A stretch of DNA of 64,000 nt from Undibacterium paludis (GCF_022568815.1 NZ_JAKZHX010000007.1:124001-188000), one strand, 5' to 3'. Shown: positions 1-8,829, numbered from the stretch's first letter. Numbers and translations: made by a program. The notes: generated from the sequence alone by a model not told the origin.

Positions 1-10
1 ATGACCATTA

Positions 11-180
11 ACCACAGAGGCACAGAAACATAGAGGAAAAACGGAGAAAAGCGATACAAAATCACTTTGTTTTGCTTTTCTCTCTTTTGTATTTCTCGGT
101 GTCTCTGTGGTGTAGCAGGAAACTCTTGCTGCATGCCTGCGAAACGAAGACTGCTTGCAAGCAGTCTTTCCTTTCTATGC
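11..180. repeat. Structured intergenic repeat, copy A
   Basis: Two-part structure. Part one is an imperfect inverted repeat whose arms (12-52 and 74-112) are built from GAGGAAAA/CACAGAG-like words and end in CCACAGAG and CTCTGTGG. Part two is a perfect 22-bp palindrome at 147-168 with core CTGCTTGCAAGCAG. The same two parts, in the same order, recur at 30477-30676, and both copies share the words GCATGCCTGCG or CATGCCTGCG and CTTGCAAG. It lies just beyond the stop codon of the minus-strand hydroxylase gene. The left end may extend past the window edge. No coding potential is seen. Confidence 0.7.
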
Positions 181-207
181 GATGAGCTTTTTGGTCTTAA
201 AAAATAT

Positions 208-1413
208 TTATTTCTGTGAACGGAACGGGAACATCAACTGTTTCAAGAACCCATCCGGCATATAGTCTCCCTGCACTCCATATTTCTCAGGAAATCCCTT
301 TTGTCCCTTGATGGCCGTCCCAAACAGATGATCGAGGAAGGCATAGTGTGCTGCATAATTTCTGTCAATCGCCACATCATCTGATGAGTGATGCCAGTGA
401 TGAAAATCTGGTGTGACGATCAGGTACCTGATCGGCCCCCAGGGCAGATGCACATTCGCATGGTTAAATACGGCCTGAAAGCCGACCACAATGATATAGA
501 CGTCCATGACAGTCTTTTCAAAACCCAACACATACAAGGCACCCAGGACGCCAACACGGGTGCAGATCAATTCCAGGATGTGCTGGCGAGAACCGGCCAG
601 CCAGTCCATCGTCTTGGCAGAGTGATGAACAGCATGGAAGCGCCACAGGAAAGGAATCTCATGGTAGGCGCGGTGGGTCCAGTATTGCACCATGTCTGCC
701 GTCAATATGCACAGCAGCAATTGCGGGAAGAACCAGATAGACTGCACAAAATCACGCACACTGTCATGTGCCATCCAGCCAAACAGGCGGTGGATGGCGA
801 AATTGACTGTCAACAAGGCCAGACCAACAATGAAGTGATTGACAGCAAAGTGCACCATGTCAGTCTGCCATTCCCGACGGAAAATCAATTGACCTTTGTA
901 CAGCGGGAAGATTTTTTCTATGACGACGAAGATGATGGTCGAACCCAGCAAATCAAGAATGAACCAGTCCAGGCCTATATAGGGCGTATGGTCAGGAAAA
1001 TCCGCTACCGGCACATGCGATCCGCCATAAGCTACGGCGGCAATGACCATGGCAGCAGCGACTGCATTCAAACCACGGCGACGATTGAACAAGACATTCA
1101 ATAAGCTGATTACCCCAGACAAGACCAGTGCCGCAAACAGGATATGCCGAATGACATCGGGCGAATAGTTTTTGCGCAACTCAGGTGTAGTCAGGTATTG
1201 CGGGAAATGAAAAGCGATGACGCCCAGCAGACACAGGAATGCCAGCGTCAAGGCCAGTACACCACTGGCAAGGCCCGTTCCTGGCTTCAAGGGGCCACTC
1301 TGATCGAGCAAGCCTGTCGTTTCACTGACTGCGCCTGCGACATTGCCCAGTACGGTTTTGGCAGGATCTACTAATATTTTTCCTAGGGATTTTTCTGGAA
1401 TTTCTGGTTTCAT
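208..1413 (-). CDS. Sterol desaturase / fatty acid hydroxylase family membrane protein
   Basis: Integral membrane di-iron oxygenase of the fatty acid hydroxylase superfamily; the substrate cannot be told from sequence. The three histidine clusters that bind iron are present: HRAYH at 247-251, HAVHH at 260-264 and HHWHH at 338-342. The N-terminal half carries several hydrophobic segments (about 50-70, 90-108, 117-132, 150-168, 190-207) before the catalytic part. The frame is open to 1443, but the methionine at 1413 (MKPEIPEKSL) was preferred over a start preceding a hydrophobic stretch with no clear ribosome site; this is a mild preference. It stands alone, divergent from the cytochrome b561 operon. 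Family members act on membrane lipids, sterols or carotenoids. Confidence 0.85.
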   Translation of the reverse strand: MKPEIPEKSLGKILVDPAKTVLGNVAGAVSETTGLLDQSGPLKPGTGLASGVLALTLAFLCLLGVIAFHFPQYLTTPELRKNYSPDVIRHILFAALVLSGVISLLNVLFNRRRGLNAVAAAMVIAAVAYGGSHVPVADFPDHTPYIGLDWFILDLLGSTIIFVVIEKIFPLYKGQLIFRREWQTDMVHFAVNHFIVGLALLTVNFAIHRLFGWMAHDSVRDFVQSIWFFPQLLLCILTADMVQYWTHRAYHEIPFLWRFHAVHHSAKTMDWLAGSRQHILELICTRVGVLGALYVLGFEKTVMDVYIIVVGFQAVFNHANVHLPWGPIRYLIVTPDFHHWHHSSDDVAIDRNYAAHYAFLDHLFGTAIKGQKGFPEKYGVQGDYMPDGFLKQLMFPFRSQK

Positions 1414-1614
1414 TATGGATAGGGTAAGTGGCAAGCAGACCAATGATAAATGAATGCCTTGGTGTGGGGGAAAAACCTTTTCAGGGCAAATTGAAAAGAG
1501 ATTCCGGAAGAAAGTATAGCTGTAAGCCCTGACCAGCGACGCAGCTTGTAGCAGCTGCTTACAATTCGCCTCTCAAAAATCTGGCAGTTTTCTGCAGACT
1601 TTCTTTTTTTTTGC

Positions 1615-1639
1615 TATATTAGTTCTACTTCGAACTAAT
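1615..1639 (+). promoter_or_regulatory. Probable -10 element overlapped by an inverted-repeat operator
   Basis: A TATATT hexamer (1615-1620) overlaps a perfect inverted repeat, ATTAGTTC - 6 nt - GAACTAAT (1618-1639), 26 bp before the cytochrome b561 start. A dyad of this size on a promoter is typical of dimeric winged-helix repressors such as MarR proteins, and a MarR gene lies about 2.1 kb downstream. The -35 element is weak. That this MarR protein binds here is inference. Confidence 0.55.
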
Positions 1640-1664
1640 TATCTCTTTTGTCAGAGGAGCCAGC

Positions 1665-2201
1665 ATGGCAGCCACTCAAAAATATTCCAATGTAAGCATC
1701 GCGCTGCACTGGCTGATTGCCGTCCTGATCATTATTGCTTTTATCATGGGCAATATCATGGTCGATATGCGTATGAGCCCGACGAAATTGCAATATTTTT
1801 CATACCATAAATGGCTGGGGGTAACGGTACTCGGTTTTGTTGCCATACGACTCATCTCACGCCTCATGAGCAAGGCCCCTCCTTATCCAGAGAATATGGG
1901 CAAACTGCCGACTCAACTGGCGAACGGCACCCATATCCTGCTGTATGTATTGATGTTTGCCGTGCCCCTGTCTGGATATTTTTACACGCTGGCAGCAGGC
2001 TATCCGGTAGTCTATCTGGGATTATTCGAATTACCAGTATTAATGGCTCCCAACCCGGAAATCAAGGGAACTTTAAAAGAATTGCATGAAATTCTGAACA
2101 ATGTCATGTTCGTTCTGGTCTTGCTGCATATTGCCGCAGCACTCAAACATCACTTCTATGATAAAGACGGGCTCTTGCACCGCATGCGCCCTGGCCGTTA
2201 A
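1665..2201 (+). CDS. Cytochrome b561 family membrane protein
   Basis: Four-helix di-heme b-type cytochrome of the inner membrane that passes electrons between quinone and a partner. Its 178 residues fit the bacterial b561 (CybB/YceJ) family. Candidate heme histidines are visible in ALHWLI near residue 15, in YHKWLG near 48, and in the helix-4 region (LLHIAAALKHHF). Helices lie at about 14-31, 47-64, 88-108 and 145-164. The start is preceded by GAGGAG. Two YceI genes follow on the same strand, as in E. coli yceJ-yceI, so one transcript is likely; the dyad at 1618-1639 probably controls it. Confidence 0.93.
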   Translation: MAATQKYSNVSIALHWLIAVLIIIAFIMGNIMVDMRMSPTKLQYFSYHKWLGVTVLGFVAIRLISRLMSKAPPYPENMGKLPTQLANGTHILLYVLMFAVPLSGYFYTLAAGYPVVYLGLFELPVLMAPNPEIKGTLKELHEILNNVMFVLVLLHIAAALKHHFYDKDGLLHRMRPGR

Positions 2202-2235
2202 TCATTTTTTATTAATTTTCAAACAGGTATTTAGT

Positions 2236-2802
2236 ATGAGCACCTATTCCATGAAGAAAATCGCTGCGTCTGCCGCAGCCGTCCTGGTCATCGCCAGCCC
2301 CGCCATTGCTGCAGCGTTGAAACTTGACAATGCCAAAAGCACAGTAAACATTACCTTCAAGCAAATGAATGTGCCTGTGGATGCCAAATTCAAGAAATTT
2401 TCCGCCAGCATCGACTATGACAGCGCCAAACCAGAAGCATCCAAAGCAACGGTGGATATTGATGTTGCCAGCTTTGATCTTGGTGACGCTGAATACAACA
2501 AAGAAGTTCTGAAGAAAGAATGGTTTAATGCCTCAGCCTTCCCTAAAGCCAGCTTTGTCTCCACGTCCATGAAAGCAGGTGCATCAGGCAAACTCGATGT
2601 CACGGGTAAGCTCAGCATCAAGGGTAAAACTGTCGATGTCAGTTTTCCTTTAAGTGTCAAGAAAGAAGGCAATAACCAGGTTTTTGATGGCAGCCTGCCT
2701 ATCAAGCGCCTCACCTTCAACATCGGTGAAGGTGAATGGAAAGACACCGGCATGGTCGCCGATGAAGTGCAAATCAAGTTCCATGTAGTCACCACCCCGT
2801 AA
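2236..2802 (+). CDS. YceI family periplasmic protein (first of two)
   Basis: Secreted lipocalin-like protein of the YceI family, a beta-barrel that binds isoprenoid-type lipids in characterised members. The frame runs back into the b561 gene to 2101, but a start at 2236 (MSTYSMKKIAAS) or 2251 (MKKIAAS) gives a clean signal peptide with cleavage near SPAIA-AA. Conserved YceI features include VNITFKQMNVPV near the N-terminus, KASFVST and the SIKGKTVDVSFPL strand. It lies 34 nt after b561 and 75 nt before a second YceI gene. A role in stress or in lipid/quinone handling next to b561 is inferred from context only. Confidence 0.9.
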   Translation: MSTYSMKKIAASAAAVLVIASPAIAAALKLDNAKSTVNITFKQMNVPVDAKFKKFSASIDYDSAKPEASKATVDIDVASFDLGDAEYNKEVLKKEWFNASAFPKASFVSTSMKAGASGKLDVTGKLSIKGKTVDVSFPLSVKKEGNNQVFDGSLPIKRLTFNIGEGEWKDTGMVADEVQIKFHVVTTP

Positions 2803-2877
2803 CACAATAAAGCATCAGTACCCTTTTAATTTTTAAGCGTTTGATTCCCCCTTACTATTTCCTCCCAGGAGTAATAC

Positions 2878-3444
2878 ATGAAATTAGCCAAGTTTATCGC
2901 AGCAGCCCTGATCGCCAGCTCAGTACCCGCCTTTGCCCAGACTTATAATATTGAATCGAATCACACTTACCCAAGCTTCGAAGCCGACCACATGGGCATC
3001 TCCGTATGGCGCGGTAAATTCAACAAGACTTCGGGCAAGATCGTGCTTGATCGCGCCGCCAAGACAGGTACGGTAGACATCACGATTGATGCCAATTCCC
3101 TGGATTTCGGCCATGAAAAAATGAATGAACATGCCAAGTCCAAAGACATGTTCAATGTTGCGCAATTCCCTACCGCTACCTATAAGGGTACATCGATCAA
3201 GTTTGATGGCGACACTCCGGTTGCCGTCATCGGTGAATTGACTTTGCTGGGCGTCACCAAGCCAGTCACACTGACAATCAACAAGTTCAAATGCATACAG
3301 CACCCCATGTTCAAGAAAGAAGCTTGCGGTGCAGATGCCAGTGCAGAATTCAAGCGCACTGATTTTGGCCTGAACTATGGCACACCACGTTTCGCACCGG
3401 AAGTGAAACTGGCGATCCAGGTAGAAGCAATCAAGGCTGACTAA
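2878..3444 (+). CDS. YceI family periplasmic protein (second of two)
   Basis: Second YceI-type secreted protein, 188 residues, with a standard signal peptide (cleavage after VPAFA) and the family pattern: a [20 protein letters not shown] first strand, [20 protein letters not shown] in the middle and [12 protein letters not shown] near the C-terminal third. It is closer to classical YceI than the upstream copy. Two cysteines in [14 protein letters not shown] could form a disulfide. The start follows CCAGGAGTAAT, a strong ribosome site. It ends the probable b561-yceI-yceI transcript; a stem-loop and a long hairpin element follow. Confidence 0.93.
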   Translation: MKLAKFIAAALIASSVPAFAQTYNIESNHTYPSFEADHMGISVWRGKFNKTSGKIVLDRAAKTGTVDITIDANSLDFGHEKMNEHAKSKDMFNVAQFPTATYKGTSIKFDGDTPVAVIGELTLLGVTKPVTLTINKFKCIQHPMFKKEACGADASAEFKRTDFGLNYGTPRFAPEVKLAIQVEAIKAD

Positions 3445-3453
3445 GATTTGGCT

Positions 3454-3499
3454 GGGACCGGTAGTTGATGAGCGGTTGTTGACTCAATGGTCCGGTCCC
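3454..3499. other. Stem-loop after the yceI operon
   Basis: Arms GGGACCGG (3454-3461) and CCGGTCCC (3492-3499) are perfect complements around a 30-nt loop, 10 nt after the yceI stop. There is no T-run, so it is not a canonical terminator; it could be a transcript-end stabiliser. Confidence 0.45.
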
Positions 3500-3675
3500 T
3501 AGTGGACTGTAACAGTGAAAAGCGAAGTGCCTGCCACGTGCGCGGCAACCAGGACGGCGTTGCAAATACGTGCGATAGCTCCGCTATCGCTGTGCTTATT
3601 TGTCAAAACCTTGTCTTGCCCTGATTCGCCGGGCACATGTCCTTCACTACCGCTTTCACTGTGACAGTCCACTAG
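3499..3675. repeat. 177-bp full-length inverted repeat, MITE-like
   Basis: The ends are inverted copies of each other: TAGTGGACTGT-ACAGTGAAA at 3500-3519 matches the complement of 3655-3674 with about 85% identity over 30 bp, and CTAG marks both outer borders. Similarity between the halves continues inward with small gaps to a central CGATAGC-TCC-GCTATCG turn near 3573-3590. No reading frame of note lies inside. The layout suits a non-autonomous mobile element or a very long RNA hairpin. Together with the preceding stem-loop it fills most of the 311-nt gap between yceI and the MarR gene. Confidence 0.7.
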
Positions 3676-3755
3676 TTGCCGAATATTGATACTTTTTGCA
3701 GGCTCCGGCTTGGTCTGCTACAGCAGATCAAACCTCCTTCTTTTGAATTAAGTTT

Positions 3756-4193
3756 ATGGGCGAACGCTACTTGCGCAGCATACGGTTACTATCGGAATGC
3801 ATGCAATTATTTGAACAGGCTTCTGCAAGGAACGTCCGCAAGCTCGGTTTTACACATTCGCAATTCGACATCATCGCCACCCTGGGCAATACACCGGGGA
3901 TGACTTGCAAGGAACTTGGTGAAAAAACCCTGATTACCAAGGGCACCCTGACCGGCGTGCTGGACAGGCTGGAACAAAAAGGCCTGGTACAACGTGAACG
4001 TGGCAACGACGACCGGCGACAACTGTTTGTAAAACTGACGCCCGTGGGTGAAGCCACCTTCGATGATATTTTCCCAAAGATCGTGTCCAGCGGCAAACAG
4101 CGTTTTAAATCTTATACAGACCAGGATTACCTTGCGCTGGAAAGCTCCCTGTTCAAACTCAAGCAGCATTTGCTTGAGGACGACTGTCCATAA
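3756..4193 (+). CDS. MarR family transcriptional regulator
   Basis: Dimeric winged-helix DNA-binding protein, 145 residues, the usual family length. The DNA-recognition region spans about 33-95: GFTHSQFDIIATL, then MTCKELGEKTLITKGTLTGVLDRLE as the helix-turn-helix, then the wing GNDDRRQLFVKLTPVG. Members usually repress neighbouring genes and release DNA on binding phenolic or oxidant ligands. Candidate targets are the b561-yceI operon upstream, whose promoter has a dyad, or the efflux pump, whose genes converge on it. No ligand can be assigned. The start is preceded by only a weak ribosome site. Confidence 0.92.
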   Translation: MGERYLRSIRLLSECMQLFEQASARNVRKLGFTHSQFDIIATLGNTPGMTCKELGEKTLITKGTLTGVLDRLEQKGLVQRERGNDDRRQLFVKLTPVGEATFDDIFPKIVSSGKQRFKSYTDQDYLALESSLFKLKQHLLEDDCP

Positions 4194-4274
4194 AAATACA
4201 TACTGTCCGTTCCGCCGTTTTTCACTATACCTGCATCAACGACAGATGTAGCGCAAAGGTATCAATTCTCAAAG

Positions 4275-7200
4275 TCAAACCTTGTCTCCGACTATGGGAC
4301 CGCTGCCACTGTATTTATCGAGTGCAAGATAAATCACGGGCGTAATAAACAGGGTAATTGCCTGGGAGAAAATCAGCCCGCCGACTACCGCCAAACCTAG
4401 CGGCTGACGCAACTCGGCACCAGCACCCAGACCGAGCGCAATCGGCAAAGCGCCAACCAGGGCTGCCAGCGTGGTCATCATGATAGGGCGGAAACGCTGT
4501 ATGCAGGCCTCGCGTATTGCTTCTGGCGGTGTCATGTTATGGTGCCTTTGTGCATCAAGCGCAAAATCGATCATCATGATGGCGTTCTTTTTCACGATAC
4601 CGATCAGCAGCAAAATACCGATGGTGGCAATCAGGGTCAGGTCTTCACCAAACCATTGCAAGGTCAGCAATGCACCAACCGCAGCAGATGGCAAACCGGC
4701 CAGAATGGTGATCGGGTGGATATAGCTTTCATACAGTACGCCGAGCAGCACATAGATCACCAGCAAGGCTGCGACAATCAGGATCACCTGACCGGACTGG
4801 GAATCCTTGAACACCGCAGCATCACCACCGTAGCTGGTGATGATGGAGGCTGGCAGTTTGATTTCATCCCGGTATTTCTCTATGCGATTGGTCGCGTCAC
4901 CAAGCGCCGTTCCCGGCGCCAGGTTGAAAGACACGGTGACTGCCTGTAACTGACCGACGTGATTGATCGCCGTAGGGCCGACAGTACGTTTGACGGTAGC
5001 CACGCTGGACAAGGGGACCAGGGTACCGGTATTGCCGCGCACATAAATACCCTTGATGGCGTCTTCATCCTTCTTGGCATCTGGCGTGACTTCCATGATG
5101 ACCTGATAGCTGTCGACATTGGTGTACATGGTCGATATCTGGCGTTCACCAAATGCGCTATACAATGCCGAACGTATGCTGTCCATGTTGACACCAAGCG
5201 CATTGGCACGGTCACGGTCAATGTCGATACTGGCTTGCAGGCCCTTCAACTGGGAATCCGTGGTGACATCCTTGAAACCGGGGTCAGTACGCAATTTCTC
5301 TTGCAACTTGATGGCCCAGTCGCTGAGCGATCCGGCTTCCACACTTTGCAGGATATATTGATACTGGCTCTTGCTCGGACGACCACCCAGTTGCAAATTC
5401 TGGGTAGGACGCAAGAATACGGCAATACCGGGGACTTCATTGAGCTTCTTGCGCAAACCTTCAACGACTTCCTTCATGGGCTTGCGTTCACCGCGCGGCT
5501 TCAGGTTGATGAACATGCGGCCATTATTTTGTGAGCCGCTACCACCATTGAACGAGGTGGCAGTCGCCACGTTGGGATCATCACGAATGATCTTGGCTAC
5601 CCTGTCCTGCAAAATCACCATGGCAGGGAAAGACGTTTCTTCAGCCGCTTCCGTCGACACATTGATCTGGCCTATGTCCTCCTGTGGGAAGAAACCCTTG
5701 GGGATGATATTGAACAGGTAAGCGGTAGCAGCAAAGGTTGCCACGGCAATCAGCAACACTGTTTTACGGTGACGCAAGGCCAGGTCAAGGCCGCGTGTGT
5801 AGGAACGCAGCGATGCATTGAAACTGCTTTCAAACACATGCAACATGGCAGCCACTGCTTTTGGTGGCTCTTTGAGCTCATGTTCACTTTTCAAGAAGCG
5901 GCTGGCCAGCATGGGCACAAGGGTCAGCGATACAAAGGCAGAAGCCAAAATGGCCAGACTGACGATGACAGCAAATTCATGGAACAACTGCCCGATGACA
6001 CCAGGCATGAAGAAGATGGGGATGAACACCGCTACCAGGGAAGTGGAAATCGAAATGATGGTAAAACCGACCTCACGTGAACCCTGTAAGGCAGCCTTGA
6101 AAGGTTCCTCACCATTTTCCACATGACGCATGATGTTTTCCAGCATCACGATCGCATCATCAACCACCAGGCCCACGGCCAGCGTCAAACCGAGCAGTGA
6201 CACATTATCCAGGGTATAGCCAAAACCCCACAACAGGGCAATCGCTCCGATCAGCGACACTGGCAAGGACAGGGTAGGAATGACGGTCGCCACCATGCGC
6301 CGCAAGAACAGGAAAATAACGACCACGACCAGGAAGATGGTCAACAACAAAGTCAGGTTAACGTCATGCAAGGCGTCACGGATAGACACCGAGCGGTCAT
6401 TGACCAGGTTCATCTTGACCGAAGCAGGCAATTGCGACTTGAAGCCAGGCAGGGCTGCCTTGATGGAATCGACAACCTTGACCGTGTTGGCATCAGTCTG
6501 TCTTTGTATCGCCAGAGTAATGGAACTCTCGCCATTAAAGTTTGCTGCGGTCTTGACTTGCTCATAGCTGTCTTCAACCTGGGCAACATCTTGCAGGCGC
6601 ACTACCTGCCCCCCCTTATTGCTGACGACCAGGTTGGCAAATTCCGCCGCGCTCTGCAATTGTTTGTTGGCCAGCAGGGTCAGGGTCTGCTTGTCGCCTT
6701 CCAGCGTGCCGACGGGTGTATTGGCGTTTGAAGTGCGTATCGCCGCCGCCAATTCATCGAGCGTCAGGTTACGTGCCTGCAAGGCATCTGGCATCACACG
6801 TATGCGTACGGCATAACGCTTGATACCAAAAATATTCACCTGCGCAACACCTTCCAGCGTCGACAAACTGGGCGAGATCAGGTGCTCGGCATAACTGGTC
6901 AGTTCAGACAGGCTTAGTGATGGCGAAGTCAACGCGATAAACAATACCGGCGCATCAGCGGGATTGACCTTACGGTATGAAGGTGGCGAAGTCATATCCA
7001 CCGGCAGGGAGCGCTGCGCACGCAACAAGGCTGCCTGGACGTCAACCGCTGCTGCATCCACATTGCGGTTCTGGTCAAACTCCAGTGTCAGCGAAGTCGA
7101 ACCCAGGGTATTGCTGGAACTGATGATGGACAGACCGGGTATGGTAGCGAACTGTTTTTCGAGCGGCAAGGCGACCGAAGTAGCCATGGTCTCGGGGCTG

Positions 7201-7361
7201 GCACCAGGCAAGTTGGCGTTCACGCTGATAACAGGCGTGTTATAGCTGGGCAGTGCAGCAATCGGAATATAACGGTAAGCCAGGACACCGGCAACGACGA
7301 TGGACAGGTTAAGCAATACCGTCATCACCGGACGGCGTATGAATAGTTCAGACAAATTCAT
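4275..7361 (-). CDS. RND multidrug efflux permease (HAE1, MdtB/MdtC-like)
   Basis: Proton-driven inner-membrane pump subunit of a tripartite exporter. Its 1028 residues fit the family. The N-terminus MNLSELFIRRPVMTVLLNL is typical of MdtB/MdtC/MuxB-type pumps, followed by two periplasmic loops and 12 membrane helices in two repeats; helix 4 carries the DDAIV motif of the proton relay. The start codon overlaps the stop of the adaptor gene (ATGA), so the two are translationally coupled. No outer-membrane channel gene is adjacent, so a channel encoded elsewhere must be used. Substrates cannot be predicted. Confidence 0.93.
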   Translation of the reverse strand: MNLSELFIRRPVMTVLLNLSIVVAGVLAYRYIPIAALPSYNTPVISVNANLPGASPETMATSVALPLEKQFATIPGLSIISSSNTLGSTSLTLEFDQNRNVDAAAVDVQAALLRAQRSLPVDMTSPPSYRKVNPADAPVLFIALTSPSLSLSELTSYAEHLISPSLSTLEGVAQVNIFGIKRYAVRIRVMPDALQARNLTLDELAAAIRTSNANTPVGTLEGDKQTLTLLANKQLQSAAEFANLVVSNKGGQVVRLQDVAQVEDSYEQVKTAANFNGESSITLAIQRQTDANTVKVVDSIKAALPGFKSQLPASVKMNLVNDRSVSIRDALHDVNLTLLLTIFLVVVVIFLFLRRMVATVIPTLSLPVSLIGAIALLWGFGYTLDNVSLLGLTLAVGLVVDDAIVMLENIMRHVENGEEPFKAALQGSREVGFTIISISTSLVAVFIPIFFMPGVIGQLFHEFAVIVSLAILASAFVSLTLVPMLASRFLKSEHELKEPPKAVAAMLHVFESSFNASLRSYTRGLDLALRHRKTVLLIAVATFAATAYLFNIIPKGFFPQEDIGQINVSTEAAEETSFPAMVILQDRVAKIIRDDPNVATATSFNGGSGSQNNGRMFINLKPRGERKPMKEVVEGLRKKLNEVPGIAVFLRPTQNLQLGGRPSKSQYQYILQSVEAGSLSDWAIKLQEKLRTDPGFKDVTTDSQLKGLQASIDIDRDRANALGVNMDSIRSALYSAFGERQISTMYTNVDSYQVIMEVTPDAKKDEDAIKGIYVRGNTGTLVPLSSVATVKRTVGPTAINHVGQLQAVTVSFNLAPGTALGDATNRIEKYRDEIKLPASIITSYGGDAAVFKDSQSGQVILIVAALLVIYVLLGVLYESYIHPITILAGLPSAAVGALLTLQWFGEDLTLIATIGILLLIGIVKKNAIMMIDFALDAQRHHNMTPPEAIREACIQRFRPIMMTTLAALVGALPIALGLGAGAELRQPLGLAVVGGLIFSQAITLFITPVIYLALDKYSGSGPIVGDKV

Positions 7362-8659
7362 GATGCGCTCGCTGCAGAAGCGGAAGTCATGGGTGCGGAA
7401 GTTGCCGGCGCAGAAGCTGAAGCGGCTGAGCTTGCAGATGCCTCCTTACCGGCGGCTTTGTTGCCCCTGCCGTCTTTTCCATCTTTTCCTTCTTTTCCAT
7501 CACCGCCATTACGCTCTTTGACGCTGGCGCCAGGGCGCAGGTTCTGTTTGCCGTCAAGCACGACCTTGGCGCCGGCTTCTATACCTGTGACTACCGCATC
7601 GGTGCCAAAACTGTTGGTGACAACTACCGGTTTCATCACTGCCTTGCCTTCTGCATCGACGATATACACCGACTTGCCGCGCGCACCAATGATCACCGCG
7701 TCTTGCGGCACAACGATGACGTCCTTGAGGGTTTGCACGCTCAGTTCCAGGTTAGCGTAGGCTCCTGGCCACAGCTTCAACTCCTTGTTATCAAATATCG
7801 CCTTGACCTTGATGGTACCGGATGCGGCATCAACTGCATTGTCGACAAACTGCAGTTTGCCCTTGAACCTGGTCGTGGTATCAGGCAAGTTAGCAATGAC
7901 ATAGCTGTCGCTACGCTTAAGACTTTCAAGCGCATCAGGCAAATTACGTTGAGGTAGTGGGAAGGTAATTGTCACCGGGTCCATTTGTGTGATGCTGACC
8001 AGGGGAACAGCTGTTGCGTTCGGCTGTACCAGCGAACCGGGGAACACACTGATGATACCGGTACGGCCCGCCGACGGCGCGACGATGCGGTTATAACTGA
8101 GGGCAACACGTGCGGCATTGACGGCAGCCTTGTCTGAGGCAATCACGGCCTGCTGCGTATCCGCCAGGGTCTGGCTGGTATCAACTGCACTTTGTGCAAC
8201 AAATTTTTTGCTGAACAAATCCTTGCTGCGCGCGAGCTGGCGCTGATTATCCGCCAGGGTCGCCAGGTCTTTATCGAGTTGCGCCTGAGCTTTCGCCAGA
8301 TTGACTTCATCGGCCCGGCTGTCAAGAGAGAACAGCACATCACCGGCTTTGACAAACTGCCCTTCCTTGATATGTACCTTGGCAATCGTGCTGGTCACTT
8401 GCGGGCGGATATCCACAGTATTGAGTGCGGAGACCACGCCATTTGCTGTTATCTTGATATCATAATCACGTTTTTGCGCCAGTATGGTGGAAACGCTGAC
8501 AGGGCGATTTTGCCCTGCACCGGCAAGCGCTGGATTTCCTGATTTAGCAGAGGCCGCACCTTCGGCATTGGCGTTTCCTGAGGCTTGATAGCGCCAGTAA
8601 GCTACACCGGACAGGGACGCGATTGCTACTACGATGATCAGGGGTTTGAATTTACTCAT
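7358..8659 (-). CDS. RND efflux periplasmic adaptor (membrane fusion protein)
   Basis: Adaptor linking the RND pump to an outer-membrane channel, MdtA-like, 433 residues. An N-terminal membrane anchor (about 5-22) precedes a lipoyl/hairpin/lipoyl core (VDIRPQVTSTIAKVHIKEGQFVKAGDVLF), a beta-barrel and a membrane-proximal domain. The last 50 or so residues are odd: a Gly/Lys/Asp-rich run (GGDGKEGKDGKDGRG) and then an almost pure Ala/Ser tail, more than adaptors usually carry. The gene is coupled to the permease by a 4-nt overlap. The promoter region lies between 8660 and 8800, where I see no strong -35/-10 pair. Confidence 0.93.
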   Translation of the reverse strand: MSKFKPLIIVVAIASLSGVAYWRYQASGNANAEGAASAKSGNPALAGAGQNRPVSVSTILAQKRDYDIKITANGVVSALNTVDIRPQVTSTIAKVHIKEGQFVKAGDVLFSLDSRADEVNLAKAQAQLDKDLATLADNQRQLARSKDLFSKKFVAQSAVDTSQTLADTQQAVIASDKAAVNAARVALSYNRIVAPSAGRTGIISVFPGSLVQPNATAVPLVSITQMDPVTITFPLPQRNLPDALESLKRSDSYVIANLPDTTTRFKGKLQFVDNAVDAASGTIKVKAIFDNKELKLWPGAYANLELSVQTLKDVIVVPQDAVIIGARGKSVYIVDAEGKAVMKPVVVTNSFGTDAVVTGIEAGAKVVLDGKQNLRPGASVKERNGGDGKEGKDGKDGRGNKAAGKEASASSAASASAPATSAPMTSASAASAS

Positions 8660-8799
8660 CTTGTTTTTATCCAGTGCAGGTTTACAGCCAAAACAGCTTT
8701 ATCACACGATTGATTGCGAAGTGACGACTTCTTACGTCAATTTGCAATTACTCCTCAGACACAAATTGAACCCAGAAAGTTCAGAACCGAAATGCTAGC

Positions 8800-8829
8800 A
8801 AAGAAAAAGCCAGCACACAGGCTGGCTTT
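8800..8829 (-). terminator. Rho-independent terminator of secF
   Basis: Perfect 9-bp stem AAAGCCAGC/GCTGGCTTT (8806-8814 and 8821-8829) with a 6-nt loop. On the minus strand it is followed by a T-rich run, 62 nt after the secF stop codon. Confidence 0.85.

Noticed and set aside
388..1104. 238-codon open frame opposite the hydroxylase gene
   Set aside because: The real gene has three intact histidine clusters; the opposite frame is Gln/His/Asp-rich with no recognisable fold.
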